Assembly (NCBI GenBank): GCA_028023455.1
Contig: JAQFVV010000003.1
Coordinates: 2,194,001-2,258,000 of the forward strand
Length of the DNA stretch: 64,000 nucleotides
From: Epiperipatus broadwayi
Lineage: Eukaryota > Onychophora > Udeonychophora > Euonychophora > Peripatidae
Direction: 5' to 3'
Shown: piece after piece, positions 9,989-21,356 of the stretch
Position numbering within the stretch: position 1 is the first letter of the stretch
How the letters are laid out: each line of letters opens with the position of its first letter
Program-made: the position numbers and the translations under genes
The notes under the pieces: generated by a model
The model's input: the letters and a program-made list of their open reading frames with translations, nothing else
Told to the model about the DNA's origin: nothing
The model's database searches: none

Positions 9989-11433
9989 TGTACCGGTCAG
10001 TTTCGTCTGTTCATTCAACACGAGCTAGCATCTAGGCAAAAGCACCTCGAGTCCAACCATGTGCGAGATACCTAGGTCAGGCACACTCATGAACTCTGCC
10101 CTATTTACCCATTTCCCAGCTCTGGCAACTTATGAGCAACGCTGCTGATGATACACGAACCAATCCCATCTTTCCCAGCCGGCAATCACAACGAAAGCTT
10201 GCGAATTTGGGATAGCCATTGACATATTATTCAACATATAAAGTAATCATGGAAATTAATAAAATATTGCCGCATAGAAACAAAATTAAGAAATAATAAT
10301 TATTTAAATAGGGTTTAATGGTTGGAAAGCTTAGTGGAGAGTTATATAAAGAGATTGAAATATATTTAAATCATAAGGTAAAAGTTTACAAAGTATTTAC
10401 AAGAATTAATTATTAAACACTATATTTAGAGAAGAGGGGAATTACTTGATATGAAATTTGGCAGCAACTCGAAATGATTACCTTGGTATAATCTCGGGCG
10501 GTTTCTTTGGTGGTGTTTGAATTTCCTTCGGTGACTAGATCTAGTTTAAAAGGCATGACTGTTCAGGCAGGTATTAAGTTCATTGTTCATAAATCAGGTA
10601 CATCTTTATCGGGCTCCTTGAGTATGGGTCTCAGGAGAGACCGTCTCCGAACGGAGAAGAAGGGTGGAAGTTCCTTAGCCTCAGTACATTGAAGTTTTTA
10701 CAGGTCAAAAACTAACGTGGATTTTATCTGCCACTCCTTTCCTTCACTTTCTAATCACCTTTTTTTGGTCAAAAATAGCTCGTTTTATATCTATGCCAAG
10801 GTATTCAAAGAATGTCTTTTTTTTATCTCTTCCAGCTAATGAAAATCTCCACTTTTAACTTAACAAAAATTTTGTGTATTGTTTGGAAGACGCAATTAGA
10901 TAAGGTGCATCGAAATAGATTTGACAAAACATGTTTATGACAAAAAGTAACTCAATTATTTTAACTTCTACTTTTAACTTTAGGGAAATGTTTAATTAAA
11001 ACATTTTTTTAAATCAAGATTAAGTTTCCCTCCTTTAATTATTTGAACAATCACTAATTGCGACTTCCCTCTTGGAATTAAAAAAAAAGAAGTAGACTTT
11101 GATAAAACAAAATAATTTAAAACACAAAATCTGATAGATCGAATTTCCCGAAATATTTTGAATTAGTATTTTTTTTCTAGCAATTATTCTTCCATGACCT
11201 ATTGCCTATACGTACTCACTACGCACATATTCTAATTAAACGTAATATATTTTTATTTACATGTTTAAGTTCAGATACTTACATAAATATCGACGTTATT
11301 GATTATTTTAAATATAAAAAAAAAACTGTTAGTGAGTAAGAATATATACGCACGAGTAGGGTTCGAACTAGGTTTGGCAATGGAAGATTTGAGGTGGCTG
11401 TGAAGCGCAATCTGAGTCTCAGATTCCGCTTCA
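9989..11433 (-). mobile_element. Left LTR (3' LTR) of Gypsy element 2
   Basis: 1445 bp, TG...CA ends on the minus strand. The first 35 bases on that strand form a dyad, GAAGCGG-AATCTGAG against CTCAGATTGCGCTTC, at 11401-11433. The stretch 9989-10191 equals 14270-14472, and 10189-11433 equals 16021-17266 with a few mismatches and length changes in homopolymers. A 61-codon open frame at 10507-10692 is present in both LTR copies only because the LTRs are identical; no function is implied. Confidence 0.92.
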
Positions 11434-11781
11434 TATTCCCGCACATACAATTGATAACAAAAAAAAATGTTTTAAATAAAAAAAAAAATCTTACTTGATG
11501 TTTTGGTGACAAAAGAACAACCTGGTTTGAAAAGAATACATGGTTTTATCCTTAAAACAAGTCATCAGACTACTGTTAATTTATATCTATATCTTTGTAT
11601 AACTTTTTTTTTTTTTTTTTTTTGAATTTTTCTATCTCAATCTTGCTGCTATGTGCTAAGAAAAATACATTTCTTCATGACCGTAAAACAAATTTACACT
11701 TAAAACGATGTCTATAAATTGGGGCTGTGGTCCAAATTCCTTAATTTCTCTGTCAGTCTGCTATCTATTGTCCTTCCGGGT
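11434..11781. other. Element 2: 3' untranslated segment
   Basis: Sequence between the gag remnant and the left LTR, with homopolymers of T (11607-11623) and A. No CCHC-, protease- or RT-coding sequence is present. The short purine stretch GCGGGAATA next to the LTR may serve as polypurine tract but is weak. Confidence 0.5.
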
Positions 11782-12084
11782 CTAATTCCTTTTATATTTT
11801 CCTCGGTCTGGAGGTTCATATAGTTTTTTAGGTCTGGTTTGCTCACCCTGCCATGAGTTAGGCTGGTCTTGATAGGGTTGGCCCATTGGTGCGGCCTGGT
11901 ACCTATCCTGCTCTCCTCTCCACGTATTTGTCTGCTGTTCTTTACTCATCAGCGTGTAATCAATAGTAGTGAGGAATTGTGCCATTTCCTCTATCTTTCT
12001 CAACCGGCATCCTACCATCATCTGCTGGACGTATGGCATTTCTTTGGATGGCTCAATGATCTGTCTCTGTAAATGGGAATGCAT
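11782..12084 (-). pseudogene. Gag C-terminal part, shifted frame (Gypsy element 2)
   Basis: 100 codons that continue the gag frame after a frameshift in the overlap 12053-12084. The start is helical (KEMPYVQQMMVGCRLRKIEEMAQFL) and the end is rich in Gln, Pro and Arg (QPYQDQPNSWQGEQTRPKK), typical of a nucleic-acid-binding gag tail. No CCHC knuckle is seen. The overlap could be a mutation or a programmed shift. I favour mutation because the downstream frame ends without pol. Confidence 0.65.
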
Positions 12085-13246
12085 TTAATGATCGGAGATG
12101 TGCCACTTGCCTCACAAAAAATTGTGTGTGAGTTTCTTTATGTACAGAGCCATACGCTTCTTTCAAGACTGCACGGTAAATACCATCTTGGCGCTCTTCA
12201 CTCCAAAAGGTTTTCAGCAGAGCTGCCGCATACTGTTCAAAATCCGATGGTTTGTCTTCATGACACTCCCACCATGACCTAGCATAACCCTGCAAATAGT
12301 GGATCGCGAGAGCCACCTGATCTGTCGCTAGCACCTGCTGGAATCTGAACAGCTCCTGTAAGCTATCTATATGTAATTTAGGATTTTCTCCTGCGTCCCC
12401 TTTAAAGGACTTTACTTGAATGAACTTTGCAATCTGAGTTGGTGCATACGAAACGTGTTCCAAAGGCGTAATGAGGTTTGACCTTCTATCTGTAAGCTCC
12501 TGGGTCAGTTGTAGTTTTTCTGGCCTGCTATATAATTCATCTTTTGTCTTTACCTTGGTCTCTTCTGGCGCCTCTCTATTACTCTCTAGTGTCTTCATTG
12601 TACTCTTCTTCATTTTACAAATTTCATCTTTAATTTCAACTAGCTGTTCGTTTGCTCCCATCTGTGTCTCTTGCAAGTCTTTAATGGCCCTTTCTTGTTT
12701 CTCCCTACATCTCTGTCCATCCTCTAGACTATCATTAATTTTATCAAAGGCTCCGTGGAAAGTGGCTTCTTGCCTATCTATCCTATTTCGTGTCAGCATT
12801 ACTTCCCCCGTCATTTTCTGCACTGCATCATTGGTTTCCTGTTTATAGTCCCCCAGTAGCCCTTCGAATTTAGTCTGCACTTCCTCATAGCCACTTTTGC
12901 AATCTGTCTGTATCTTGTCTATTTTTTTCATTAAACTGTCATTCATTTTGTTACACATTGTTATCATAATGTCTTTCACGTTTTCATCCCTTGCTTCTAT
13001 TTTGCTTAATCTGGCTTCTAATTTTTCTTCCATTCCTTTCAACATAGTGACTAATAATGCCATGTTCAATTCCTGATTATTAGTCTCCACAGGTTTCTGG
13101 ACAATCTCATCCTGGGTGCTTTTTCCAACCTTATTATTGTTTTCTATCTCTTCCACATTTTTATTTTCTTCTGAGATTATTTTCCCTGATCTCAGCATCT
13201 TTCCCCGACATGTTACTTCCTCTTTCTTTTCTGTATTCGTCTCCAT
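12053..13246 (-). CDS. gag: Gag polyprotein, N-terminal and core part (Gypsy element 2)
   Basis: 397 codons. Residues 1-60 are charged and polar. Residues about 60-235 form a long predicted coiled coil (MEEKLEARLSKIEARDENVKDI...). Residues about 275-397 carry a retrotransposon gag core: FKGDAGENPKLHIDSLQELFRFQQ, then YLQGYARSWWE with the paired Trp typical of this domain, then FWSEERQDGIYR. Gag forms the virus-like particle that packages element RNA. The frame ends in ETDH-stop and continues in another frame at 12084. The element lacks pol, so this is its only protein. Confidence 0.85.
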   Translation of the reverse strand: METNTEKKEEVTCRGKMLRSGKIISEENKNVEEIENNNKVGKSTQDEIVQKPVETNNQELNMALLVTMLKGMEEKLEARLSKIEARDENVKDIMITMCNKMNDSLMKKIDKIQTDCKSGYEEVQTKFEGLLGDYKQETNDAVQKMTGEVMLTRNRIDRQEATFHGAFDKINDSLEDGQRCREKQERAIKDLQETQMGANEQLVEIKDEICKMKKSTMKTLESNREAPEETKVKTKDELYSRPEKLQLTQELTDRRSNLITPLEHVSYAPTQIAKFIQVKSFKGDAGENPKLHIDSLQELFRFQQVLATDQVALAIHYLQGYARSWWECHEDKPSDFEQYAAALLKTFWSEERQDGIYRAVLKEAYGSVHKETHTQFFVRQVAHLRSLNAFPFTETDH

Positions 13247-14243
13247 TTGGCTATGAGCTTAGAATATATATATATAGATATGTATTTTACTTATTTATTA
13301 ATTTTTTTTAAAGATACACTCAAAATGTTCACTTATAGCTTCTTGTTTTATTTTATTCATGAAATGATACACCTATCCTCCCCATTCTCGACTGTCTCAC
13401 CCTAATCCCACTCCCCAACTCCCGTACCCAATCTAGACCTGACTTATTATTTAATATTCTACCCTGCCTGACTTTTACAATTTTATGCTTGCCCTAATTC
13501 ATCACTATATCTACACTAAATACTAGTCTCATATTATTTTTCAACTTATCTCGTCTTTTCTCCCCAGTGTTTTCCTTTCGGTTGTTCCCTTGCACCTGAA
13601 ACATATTTAAACTTAAAATGTCATTAATTCATGTTAGCATTATTCAAATTGCATTATATAATTATGTATACAGTGTGTAATTTATTATATACAACTCTCC
13701 ACATAACTCGTTCGATCTTTGAGTCATTGCCTCTAACATTTTTATTTTATTTTCTTCAGTCTACCACCTGTGGACAAAATTTATAATGGTATTACTACCG
13801 AGCGCCAGCCCAAAGGGATAGACTGTTACAATTCTCTTTTGCTAGATGATCCGCTTTTAACTGATTGTATATTTTTACGAACGCATATTTATTAATCATG
13901 GTTGTGCTGCAATCCCCATTTTAACATCTATCATACACAAACAAATTTTTCCCAAAAACTGACATATGTCTAGAATTATTCTTGGAAGATATATACTGGA
14001 CTTTATTTGTTGAGGAAAAGAAAAACAAACAAATATATGCTTTAGCCTATTCGTGAGATAGGAAATAGTACATTTATATTACTACTGACATGTTCATGGT
14101 ATTTACATTCTTTGAAATCATATGAGTTAGGTGTACAGATTCAATAAAAACATTTTTTTTTTTTTTATATATATTTTCTCACGAATATGCTATATCTATT
14201 CAGGGTATGTGGGTGTTTATCTCGAGCCTCACGTTGTCGCGCC
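13247..14243. other. Element 2: 5' leader between primer-binding site and gag
   Basis: About 1 kb without open frames on the minus strand. It is pyrimidine-rich on the plus strand near 13370-13620 (many CCCC and CTCC runs). This is the expected place for RNA packaging and regulatory signals, but none was identified. Confidence 0.5.
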
Positions 14244-14245
14244 AC
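14221..14245 (-). promoter_or_regulatory. Probable primer-binding site of Gypsy element 2
   Basis: The minus strand reads TGGCGCGACAACGTGAGGCT, close to the common Gypsy pattern TGGCGCC-AACGTG-GGC. It starts about 25 bases from the LTR end (14270), separated by a T-rich spacer. The same spacing and a CpG-decayed version of the same motif occur in element 4 (36841-36860). Confidence 0.6.
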
Positions 14246-14269
14246 TCCTTAAGAAAAAAAAAATTAGCA

Positions 14270-14472
14270 TGTACCGGTCAGTTTCGTCTGTTCATTCAAC
14301 ACGAGCTAGCATCTAGGCAAAAGCACCTCGAGTCCAACCATGTGCGAGATACCTAGGTCAGGCACACTCATGAACTCTGCCCTATTTACCCATTTCCCAG
14401 CTCTGGCAACTTATGAGCAACGCTGCTGATGATACACGAACCAATCCCATCTTTCCCAGCCGGCAATCACAA
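14270..14472 (-). mobile_element. Right LTR (5' LTR) of Gypsy element 2, inner part
   Basis: 203 bp identical, or nearly so, to 9989-10191. It ends at ATCACAA, where the left LTR continues with CGAAAGC but this copy switches to unrelated sequence. Confidence 0.92.
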
Positions 14473-16020
14473 AGCGGAAACATAAAAAGACTCTAACTGG
14501 AAGTGACTTATTTATAGATATATTATTATGATTAGCGGAATTTTATCATCTAGTACCTTAAACCTTGCTATATAACATAACACATTATTATTATTCAATA
14601 AATGAAACAATGACTCTGATATTTTAAATGTATGAAAGATTTATTAAATTAGCTTAATATAAATATAACAGAGTAATGGCGTTATCTGTCAACTATAAAT
14701 TACACGCTTTCTTTCCATTAAACCCTCTCACAGTAATACAAATCAAGCGTACTTATTTAAGTTACGCTGCAATGATAAATAACTAATAGTTTTGTTTATT
14801 GCGGCGATTTATATGTCAATAGTTAATACGAGAAATAAACATGATTTTTGATAGCATAAGAATAGGGCTGTTTCCAGTTATTAAGTATGACATTTAGTAA
14901 AAGATAGCACTTTACGAATATTGATTTTATGGTAATGACATTTGACAAGTAACTCAATATCTGCATTTGCGAAACAAATACGTGTGTGGGACATGAGAAT
15001 GGTGTCGCAAAATGGCGCACCTTTGAATATTAATAGAAAATATACAATTTGTGACTAACCATTTAGCAAAATCATAACAGTATGATTTAAGAGCATAGAT
15101 AGGGTTTAACTAGAAGGAAAAATGGAGGAGCGGTGCGTATATTACGGCGATTTGTTGAAATCCATTTTAGGATCGAAGAACGTGCTTCAAATTATGTGAA
15201 CGAAGAAAGATGACTGACTTAACTGCAAACTTTAGGCAGAGTCGAGTCATAAGATGAAGAATGCACTTTATGAAGTTGCCATGGGCCAGAATGTTTCTTC
15301 CGGAGCAGTCCCCATGCAATCATATATCTAGTGCCGAAGAAATCAAAAGGGATTACCGACCCTGTTCTTGGACGTGGAGAGTAAGATCTGGGGTTCGGGT
15401 CTTACCGAGACCCCATGGAATGAAGCACAAAAAGATAGATATGAGAATCTATAGAAGGCCCGTATCGGAAGAGCACTGCTTAAATTACTATAATATACAA
15501 GTTTTAATACTAAGAAATGGAAATTTATTACCTATCTGAATTAATAACTCTTCGTACTGGTATGATTTAAATTACTCAAATGGCCATGCAATAATTGAAA
15601 TTAACGCTGATATTATAGCTTAAAGAATGATAGAATCCCCTCCCTGTTAATTACTTTTAAATGACAGATATCTATAACTTCCCACAACGTATAAATGGTA
15701 GAAATACTTGTTTTTGAAGCGCTTTTGAAAATACATTATTTTATATATATATAAGACGAAGACGGGGGATAAATATTTAAAGAAAATATTAACTAATTCA
15801 TATCAATACGTCAAAGATTTGATACATTTGCACTATTCTTACTCAATAATAATAAAAAAAACATTTCTAAGAAAAAAAAAAAGATTTGTATTCTGTTTTT
15901 AAGTAATAGAATACGAGAAGAATTATTTGACTCTCTTTTATTTTTCTCTCCCAAACTGGCAAGCATTTATTGCTATATAATAACAAACTTATTTTACTAA
16001 AACAAATCATTTCCCCCCCC
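14473..16020. mobile_element. 1548-bp block interrupting the right LTR of element 2
   Basis: Absent from the left LTR. CAA stands on both sides (14470-14472 and 16021-16023), which fits a 3-bp target duplication. It begins AGCGGAAACATA and ends in a C run of about eight (16013-16020). No terminal inverted repeat is evident between these ends. It contains several CpGs (near 15130-15200 and 15330-15420) and no recognisable protein; the 92-codon frame at 15261-15539 matches nothing I know. It may be an unknown transposon, or the ancestral LTR state that the left copy lost. Confidence 0.6.
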
Positions 16021-17266
16021 CAACGAAAGCTTGCGAATTTGGGATAGCCATTGACATATTATTCAACATATAAAGTAATCATGGAAATTAATAAAATATT
16101 GCCGCATAGAAACGAAATTAAGAAATAATAATTATTTAAATAGGGTTTAATGGTTGGAAAGATTAATGGAGAGTTATATAAAGAGATTGAAATATATTTA
16201 AATCATAAGGTAAAAGTTTACAAAGTATTTACAAGAATTAATTATTAAACACTATATTTAGAGAAGAGGGGAATTACTTGATATGAAATTTGGCAGCAAC
16301 TCGAAATGATTACCTTGGTATAATCTCGGGCGGTTTCTTTGGTGGTGTTTGAATTTCCTTCGGTGACTAGATCTAGTTTAAAAGGCATGACTGTTCAGGC
16401 AGGTATTAAGTTCATTGTTCATAAATCAGGTACATCTTTATCGGGCTCCTTGAGTATGGGTCTCAGGAGAGACCGTCTCCGAACGGAGAAGAAGGGTGGA
16501 AGTTCCTTAGCCTCGGTACATTGAAGTTTTTACAGGTCAAAAACTAACGTGGATTTTATCTGCCACTCCTTTCCTTCACTTTCTAATCACCTTTTTTCGG
16601 TCAAAAATAGCTCGTTTTATATCTATGCCAAGGTATTCAAAGAATGTCTTTTTTTTTTATCTCTTCCAGCTAATGAAAATCTCCACTTTTAACTTAACAA
16701 AAATTTTGTGTATTGTTTGGAAGACGCAATTAGATAAGGTGCATCGAAATAGATTTGACAAAACATGTTTATGACAAAAAGTAACTCAATTATTTTAACT
16801 TCTACTTTTAACTTTAGGGAAATGTTTAATTAAAACATTTTTTTAAATCAAGATTAAGTTTCCCTCCTTTAATTATTTGAACAATCACTAATTGCGACTT
16901 CCCTCTTGGAATTAAAAAAAAAAAAGTAGACTTTGATAAAACAAAATAATTTAAAACACAAAATCTGATAGATCGAATTTCCCGAAATATTTTGAATTAG
17001 TATTTTTTTTCTAGCAATTATTCTTCCATGACCTATTGCCTATACGTACTCACTACGCACATATTCTAATTAAACGTAATATATTTTTATTTACATGTTT
17101 AAGTTCAGATACTTACATAAATATCGATGTTATTGATTATTTTAAATATAAAAAAAAACTGTTAGTGAGTAAGAATATATACGCACGAGTAGGGTTCGAA
17201 CTAGGTTTGGCAATGGAAGATTTGAGGTGGCTGTGAAGCGCAATCTGAGTCTCAGATTCCGCTTCA
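16021..17266 (-). mobile_element. Right LTR (5' LTR) of Gypsy element 2, outer part
   Basis: Matches 10189-11433 almost base for base, including the terminal dyad ending CCGCTTCA at 17266, after which a TA tract follows. Differences are few: single substitutions and homopolymer length changes (for example near 16653 and 16920). Confidence 0.92.
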
Positions 17267-18392
17267 ATATATATATATATATATACATACAATTTTTATA
17301 AAGTAAAAAAAATTAATAATGTTAAATTACCTTATGAGCAATAAGACCAAAACATTTTAATATACAAAAAATTTTTTAAACTTACAATAGACAACAGCTT
17401 GAAATATAATGAAAACTATTATTTAAGCTGGTGTTATATGATATATTTTTGTTAAATGTATGTAAAGGTTATTGTTTATAAAACTTTCATTGTGTGTATC
17501 ACACATTTATAAATTCTATGAACTTATTAATATAAATTTCAAAGATACTTTCATGTTTTATCAAAATTGAAGTATCAAAATAAAATATTTGTATATTGAA
17601 TTTAAAAAAATATTTTGTTCTCATTTAAATGTATTTTAATGATAACAATTTATTTTGCCTTTCTATAAAAAAAATCAAATGTTATTTATTATATTCATAT
17701 GCTTTTGGCAGGCAACTGAGATTTCCTAACTAAAAAATTAATCTTACTTTTAAGTCAAACGTTAAGATTTGAAAAATCCATTTCTGTAAGCCAATGAAAT
17801 AACCCCCCAAAAATATATTGATTATAGCTTTTGATGCAGCTTAATGATGAAATTGCTGTATAATATTTATGATGATGTTTAATATTGATATGTTAGAATA
17901 AATAATAGCATGCTAAGATCTTTCAACTATGATAAGCAATAATTAACTATTACTGCCGTAATGTAATGGACATAACGTACATAGCTTCTATTATCCATGA
18001 AGACATTTTAAAGTCAAAATGTTCTGATGAACTGCTATTTTCATGGCTGATCCTGCTTATATTTATTTGTATATGTAATAAAAGTAAGAGAAGAACAATT
18101 TGTTTTTATTTAGATGTCAGATTTGTCTGTGTTTGTATTTTTTCTCTTTTACTTTATCACTCAAAATTGTCTCAAAAGTGATTATATCAGGATGCAAAGT
18201 TGTCCCATTTTCCAGAGATTTTTACTACTAATAGATTTAGTACTTAGGTCTAGGTTTATCTTTTAATTTTTTTTTTTTTTGGATAACTCATTCTTTAAAT
18301 AAAACTATATTGTTTAAAAATTATTATTTTATAAAATTAAAAAGATTAATATTTTTTTATTCACCATCATAATTAATTCCGTAATAAATAGT
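17267..18392. other. AT-rich anonymous DNA
   Basis: Starts with a (TA)n tract (17267-17285) that is the right flank of element 2. No gene recognised; the 71-codon frame at 17966-18181 is leucine, cysteine and phenylalanine rich and has no known motif. Confidence 0.6.
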
Positions 18393-19085
18393 GTATATAT
18401 GTAATATAGAGAATGGAATAAAACTTTGGTCATGTGCTTTTTATTATATAAGCCAGCCTTTGCTCAATGTACTGAAATCAGGGCTTTAACCCATTGTGTG
18501 CCTGATATATAACTTGACAAATAAATTGTACAAACTTATTTTTTATGCAGCAAGAGTCAGATAGAATCTCATTTTAACCATCTGTGATTAGAAATAAATA
18601 TTAAATTTTGAATTATATTGCATCCAAAAGAATAACTGAGTATTTTCCATATAAGGCTTCATATTACGTTCTGATTTTTCATTGCTAGTCCATAATTTTT
18701 TTCACTTAGCATAACCTTGTTTATGACTGTAAAAATTTAATCATACATAGTCAATCACTATATAAATAGATTATTTATTACAATAAATTCAAATGTTAAT
18801 ATTTATTTTTTAATCACAGGTAGTTAGAAATGAGATTCCATCTCTCTCTTCTGCTACAGAATGAATAAATTTGTACAATTCATTGGTCAAGTTATAAATC
18901 AGGCACATATTAGATTAAAGCCCTGATTTCATCAAAATGAGCAAAGGTTGGATTATATAACAAACTCTAAGTATAAGTGGTCCACTTATGCTTTTAAAAC
19001 TGATGCTTATGGATAAGTATGTGTAAATTTGTAAAAGGTGCATGACCAAAAGTTTATTCCCTTTTTTATACTATGTAAATAATTA
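18393..19085. mobile_element. Foldback element with arms of about 230 bp
   Basis: The left arm at 18393-18621 is the reverse complement of about 18780-19085. Landmarks are TTTGGTCATG against CATGACCAAA, ATCAGGGCTTTAA against TTAAAGCCCTGAT, and CAAATAAATTGTACAAA against TTTGTACAATTCATTGG. The right arm carries an extra block of about 75 bp near 18963-19040. The loop of about 160 bp is AT-rich. No coding capacity, so it is a non-autonomous, MITE or foldback type. Confidence 0.75.
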
Positions 19086-19139
19086 TATAATTAATATCTT
19101 AGAGAACCGTACTTTATAATATTATTGTAAGATTTGAAA

Positions 19140-19440
19140 TACAGGCATTCTTCATACACCTGGAGATTAATTGTAAATGTAGGGGATTTGAACGTAGACT
19201 TTCAAGCACAACTTCAACTATCCATACTATCTTATATCACTGATACACATGACCATATACATGTAGAAAAGATAAATAGTCACCAATATACATATTTCCT
19301 GTTGAACCAGCACTCATCAGTTGGTCCAGATTATCATTCCCCCCCACACATATATAATCAGCACTCAGTTTTTATTAAGATAGCAAATCTTCATACATTA
19401 ATGGACAGACTTTAATCTACTTTGACCTCCAACTCTTCAG
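19140..19440. repeat. Dispersed repeat family R19, copy 1
   Basis: Shares about 290 bp with 23434-23700: TTTGAACG/CAGACTTTCAAGCAC, ACTGATACACATGACCA, CATGTAGAAAAGATAAATA, CACTCATCAGTTGGTC, CACACATATATAATCAG. A 93-codon frame across it (19134-19415) is closed in the other copy, so it is not a conserved gene. A C run interrupts it at 19340. Confidence 0.75.
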
Positions 19441-20642
19441 TAATCCATATGATTAAAAATCTGATGATGAAAAGCCCAAATCCCATGCTGATACCAATAT
19501 TATTGTCATGCCCACATTATAAATAAAAGTATTTATTATGTGTGGTTAATGATTATAAATAACATCACATTTAATATTTTTAAAGTTCATTGTAATAGCC
19601 AATAAGATTCATCTCATAATAACACATTGAGACATAAGTTATCCTAATCCCAAAGGCTCTACCACAATTTTGCATTGAATTGTTCTATTTTAACTTTAGT
19701 GATTGTAAATTTTAGTTTTGGTTTGTTCCTAGATAGCAGAAGTTGTTAAAAGATAAAGCCTCAAATATCAGAATTTTGATAGACATTATTTGAAATTATT
19801 TTAGAAATAAAATATAAATTCTTTTAATAGCTAATTTTAAATCCAAAAACACTTTTATTAACTTGAAAAATAATTATAAAAATGAAATACATTTTATGTT
19901 CAATATTAAAAATATACCTTTACTGTATTCAAACTTATGTTATAAAAAATAAAAATATATTTTTATGTTCTGGTAAAGTCATAAATGTAATTCTTTTTTT
20001 TTCATTTCACATGATAATTTCACTGCTTTTAAAGTACTGTTGCTATTTTAGATATTTCAAGTGTGACTTTTAATAATAAATATACAAAAATTATTTTGAC
20101 ACAAACTCTTTTAAATTAAGAACTATTTTTAAAAAAATTAATTATATGATATAAGCTATGCTTTAGTTACAATTAATGGACAAGAAAAAGATTAATAATT
20201 ATATATAATATTACCTTTCACAGAAATTGTAAATAAGATGCCAGTCTATTCTAATTAGTATTTCTTGATGCTTATGTCTTGATACAGTTGATAAAGGAAG
20301 TTACTTTAAAACCAATTCTTGAACTTTATATTGTCAGAGAATACAATTCAGAATTTGGATAATATGTAAAACATTTTTATATATAATTAGCTAATAAAGG
20401 ATGCTTAAATGATCTTATTCATAATAATAATCACCATTATATATAAATTATTTTTGTTTATATTGAATGATCTATAAAAAAAAAGATAAAAGAGAGATGT
20501 TTTGCATTTTATTGTCTGTGTTTTGAAAATATATTAAAGTTTATAATAAAAAAGAACATAAAGTATATATATTTTTAAAAAAGTGAAACAAAAACATTTT
20601 TATATCTTATTTAGAATATTCACTATTCTGCATTAATATCAA
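19441..20642. other. AT-rich anonymous DNA
   Basis: No gene or repeat recognised. Short frames such as 19882-20073 are low-complexity AT-rich frames. Confidence 0.55.
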
Positions 20643-21009
20643 CAAATAAAAAATCCTTCTCCTTTTTCTTTTCAAAAACTTTATTTTTTTATCTCAATAC
20701 TGAACATATATATACATTTATATACAAAACTCCAATGTTTCAACTGTTTTTATCTCATACAGTCATTTTCAAGGATATTTCTCTCCCACTGCTATATTTT
20801 ATTATTCTTTCTTTTACATTATTTAGTTACTAATATGTCTTAAAATCATCCAAGTAGCAGTGGGAGAAAAATATCCTTGAAAATGACTGTATGAGATAAA
20901 AACAGTTGAAACATTGGAGTTTTGTATATAAATGTATATATATATGTTCAGTATTGAGATAAAAAAATAAAGTTTTTGAAAAGAAAAAGGAGAAGGATTT
21001 TTTATTTGA
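20643..21009. mobile_element. Near-perfect palindrome, MITE-like (about 150-bp arms)
   Basis: Arms 20643-20793 and 20856-21009 are reverse complements with very few differences, from CAAATAAAAAATCCTTCTCC to the central CTCCCACTGCT / AGCAGTGGGAG. The loop is about 62 bp. The arms hold a short (TA)n. The near identity of the arms means recent origin or strand-to-strand conversion. No coding frame; a palindromic MITE is likely, with target duplication not clear. Confidence 0.85.
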
Positions 21010-21184
21010 TGATATTATTGTAGAACATATATATTTTAAAAGAAAAAGTGGATGTATCTTTGCTGTGTTATTATATATTATGCATTATTATCATGTTTAG
21101 CAATCATACATAAATTTACAGCCATTCTAATTCTAAACATCATATGATCACCATTCTTTATGCTTGCACAAGCTGTTTAACATA

Positions 21185-21356
21185 GATGCAAAACTCACCA
21201 TGCAGTAGCGCCACTCAGTGCAAGCCACAATCTAGAAACTAGTCTGTGGATATTGGATGAATAGGCACTAGATAGGAATTTTATGCACAAACATTCCTAT
21301 ATCTATTGATTAATCTGGCTTGCATTGAATGGTGCTACTGTATGGAGAGTTTTGTC
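21185..21356. mobile_element. MITE-like hairpin with arms of about 65 bp
   Basis: GCAAAACTCACCATGCAGTA near 21189 pairs with TACTGTATGGAGAGTTTTGT near 21338-21356. The pairing continues through CAGTGCAAGCCA / TGGCTTGCATTGA, and the mismatches are mostly transitions. The loop holds a second imperfect dyad (CTAGATAGGAATTTT.../...AACATTCCTATATCTA). No coding capacity. Confidence 0.75.

Larger units (their letters stand above)
9989..17266 (-). mobile_element. Gypsy element 2: young gag-only LTR retrotransposon
   Basis: Two nearly identical LTRs, TGAAGCGG...CCGGTACA when read on the minus strand, enclose a 2.8-kb interior with a gag gene and no pol. The outer ends sit in a TA tract with ATAT on both sides (9985-9988 and 17267-17270), consistent with a 4-bp target duplication, though not unambiguous inside a microsatellite. 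The left LTR is 1445 bp. The right LTR is the same sequence interrupted by a block at 14473-16020. Many CpG sites remain, and only a few differences separate the LTRs, so insertion was recent. Without protease, RT or integrase it depends on a partner element. Confidence 0.88.

Noticed and set aside
10507-10692. Identical 61-codon frames in both LTRs of element 2 (also 16339-16524)
   Set aside because: They are identical because the LTRs are; no motif is recognised and LTRs are normally non-coding.
11351-11381. GGGTTCGAACTAGG in the LTR of element 2 as a possible tRNA T-arm
   Set aside because: No acceptor or D arm can be built around it, and it recurs only as part of the LTR.
9989-17266. Two copies of 9989-11433 as a segmental duplication
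   Set aside because: TG...CA ends, the primer-binding site, the gag gene and the TA-tract flanks fit LTRs of one retrotransposon.
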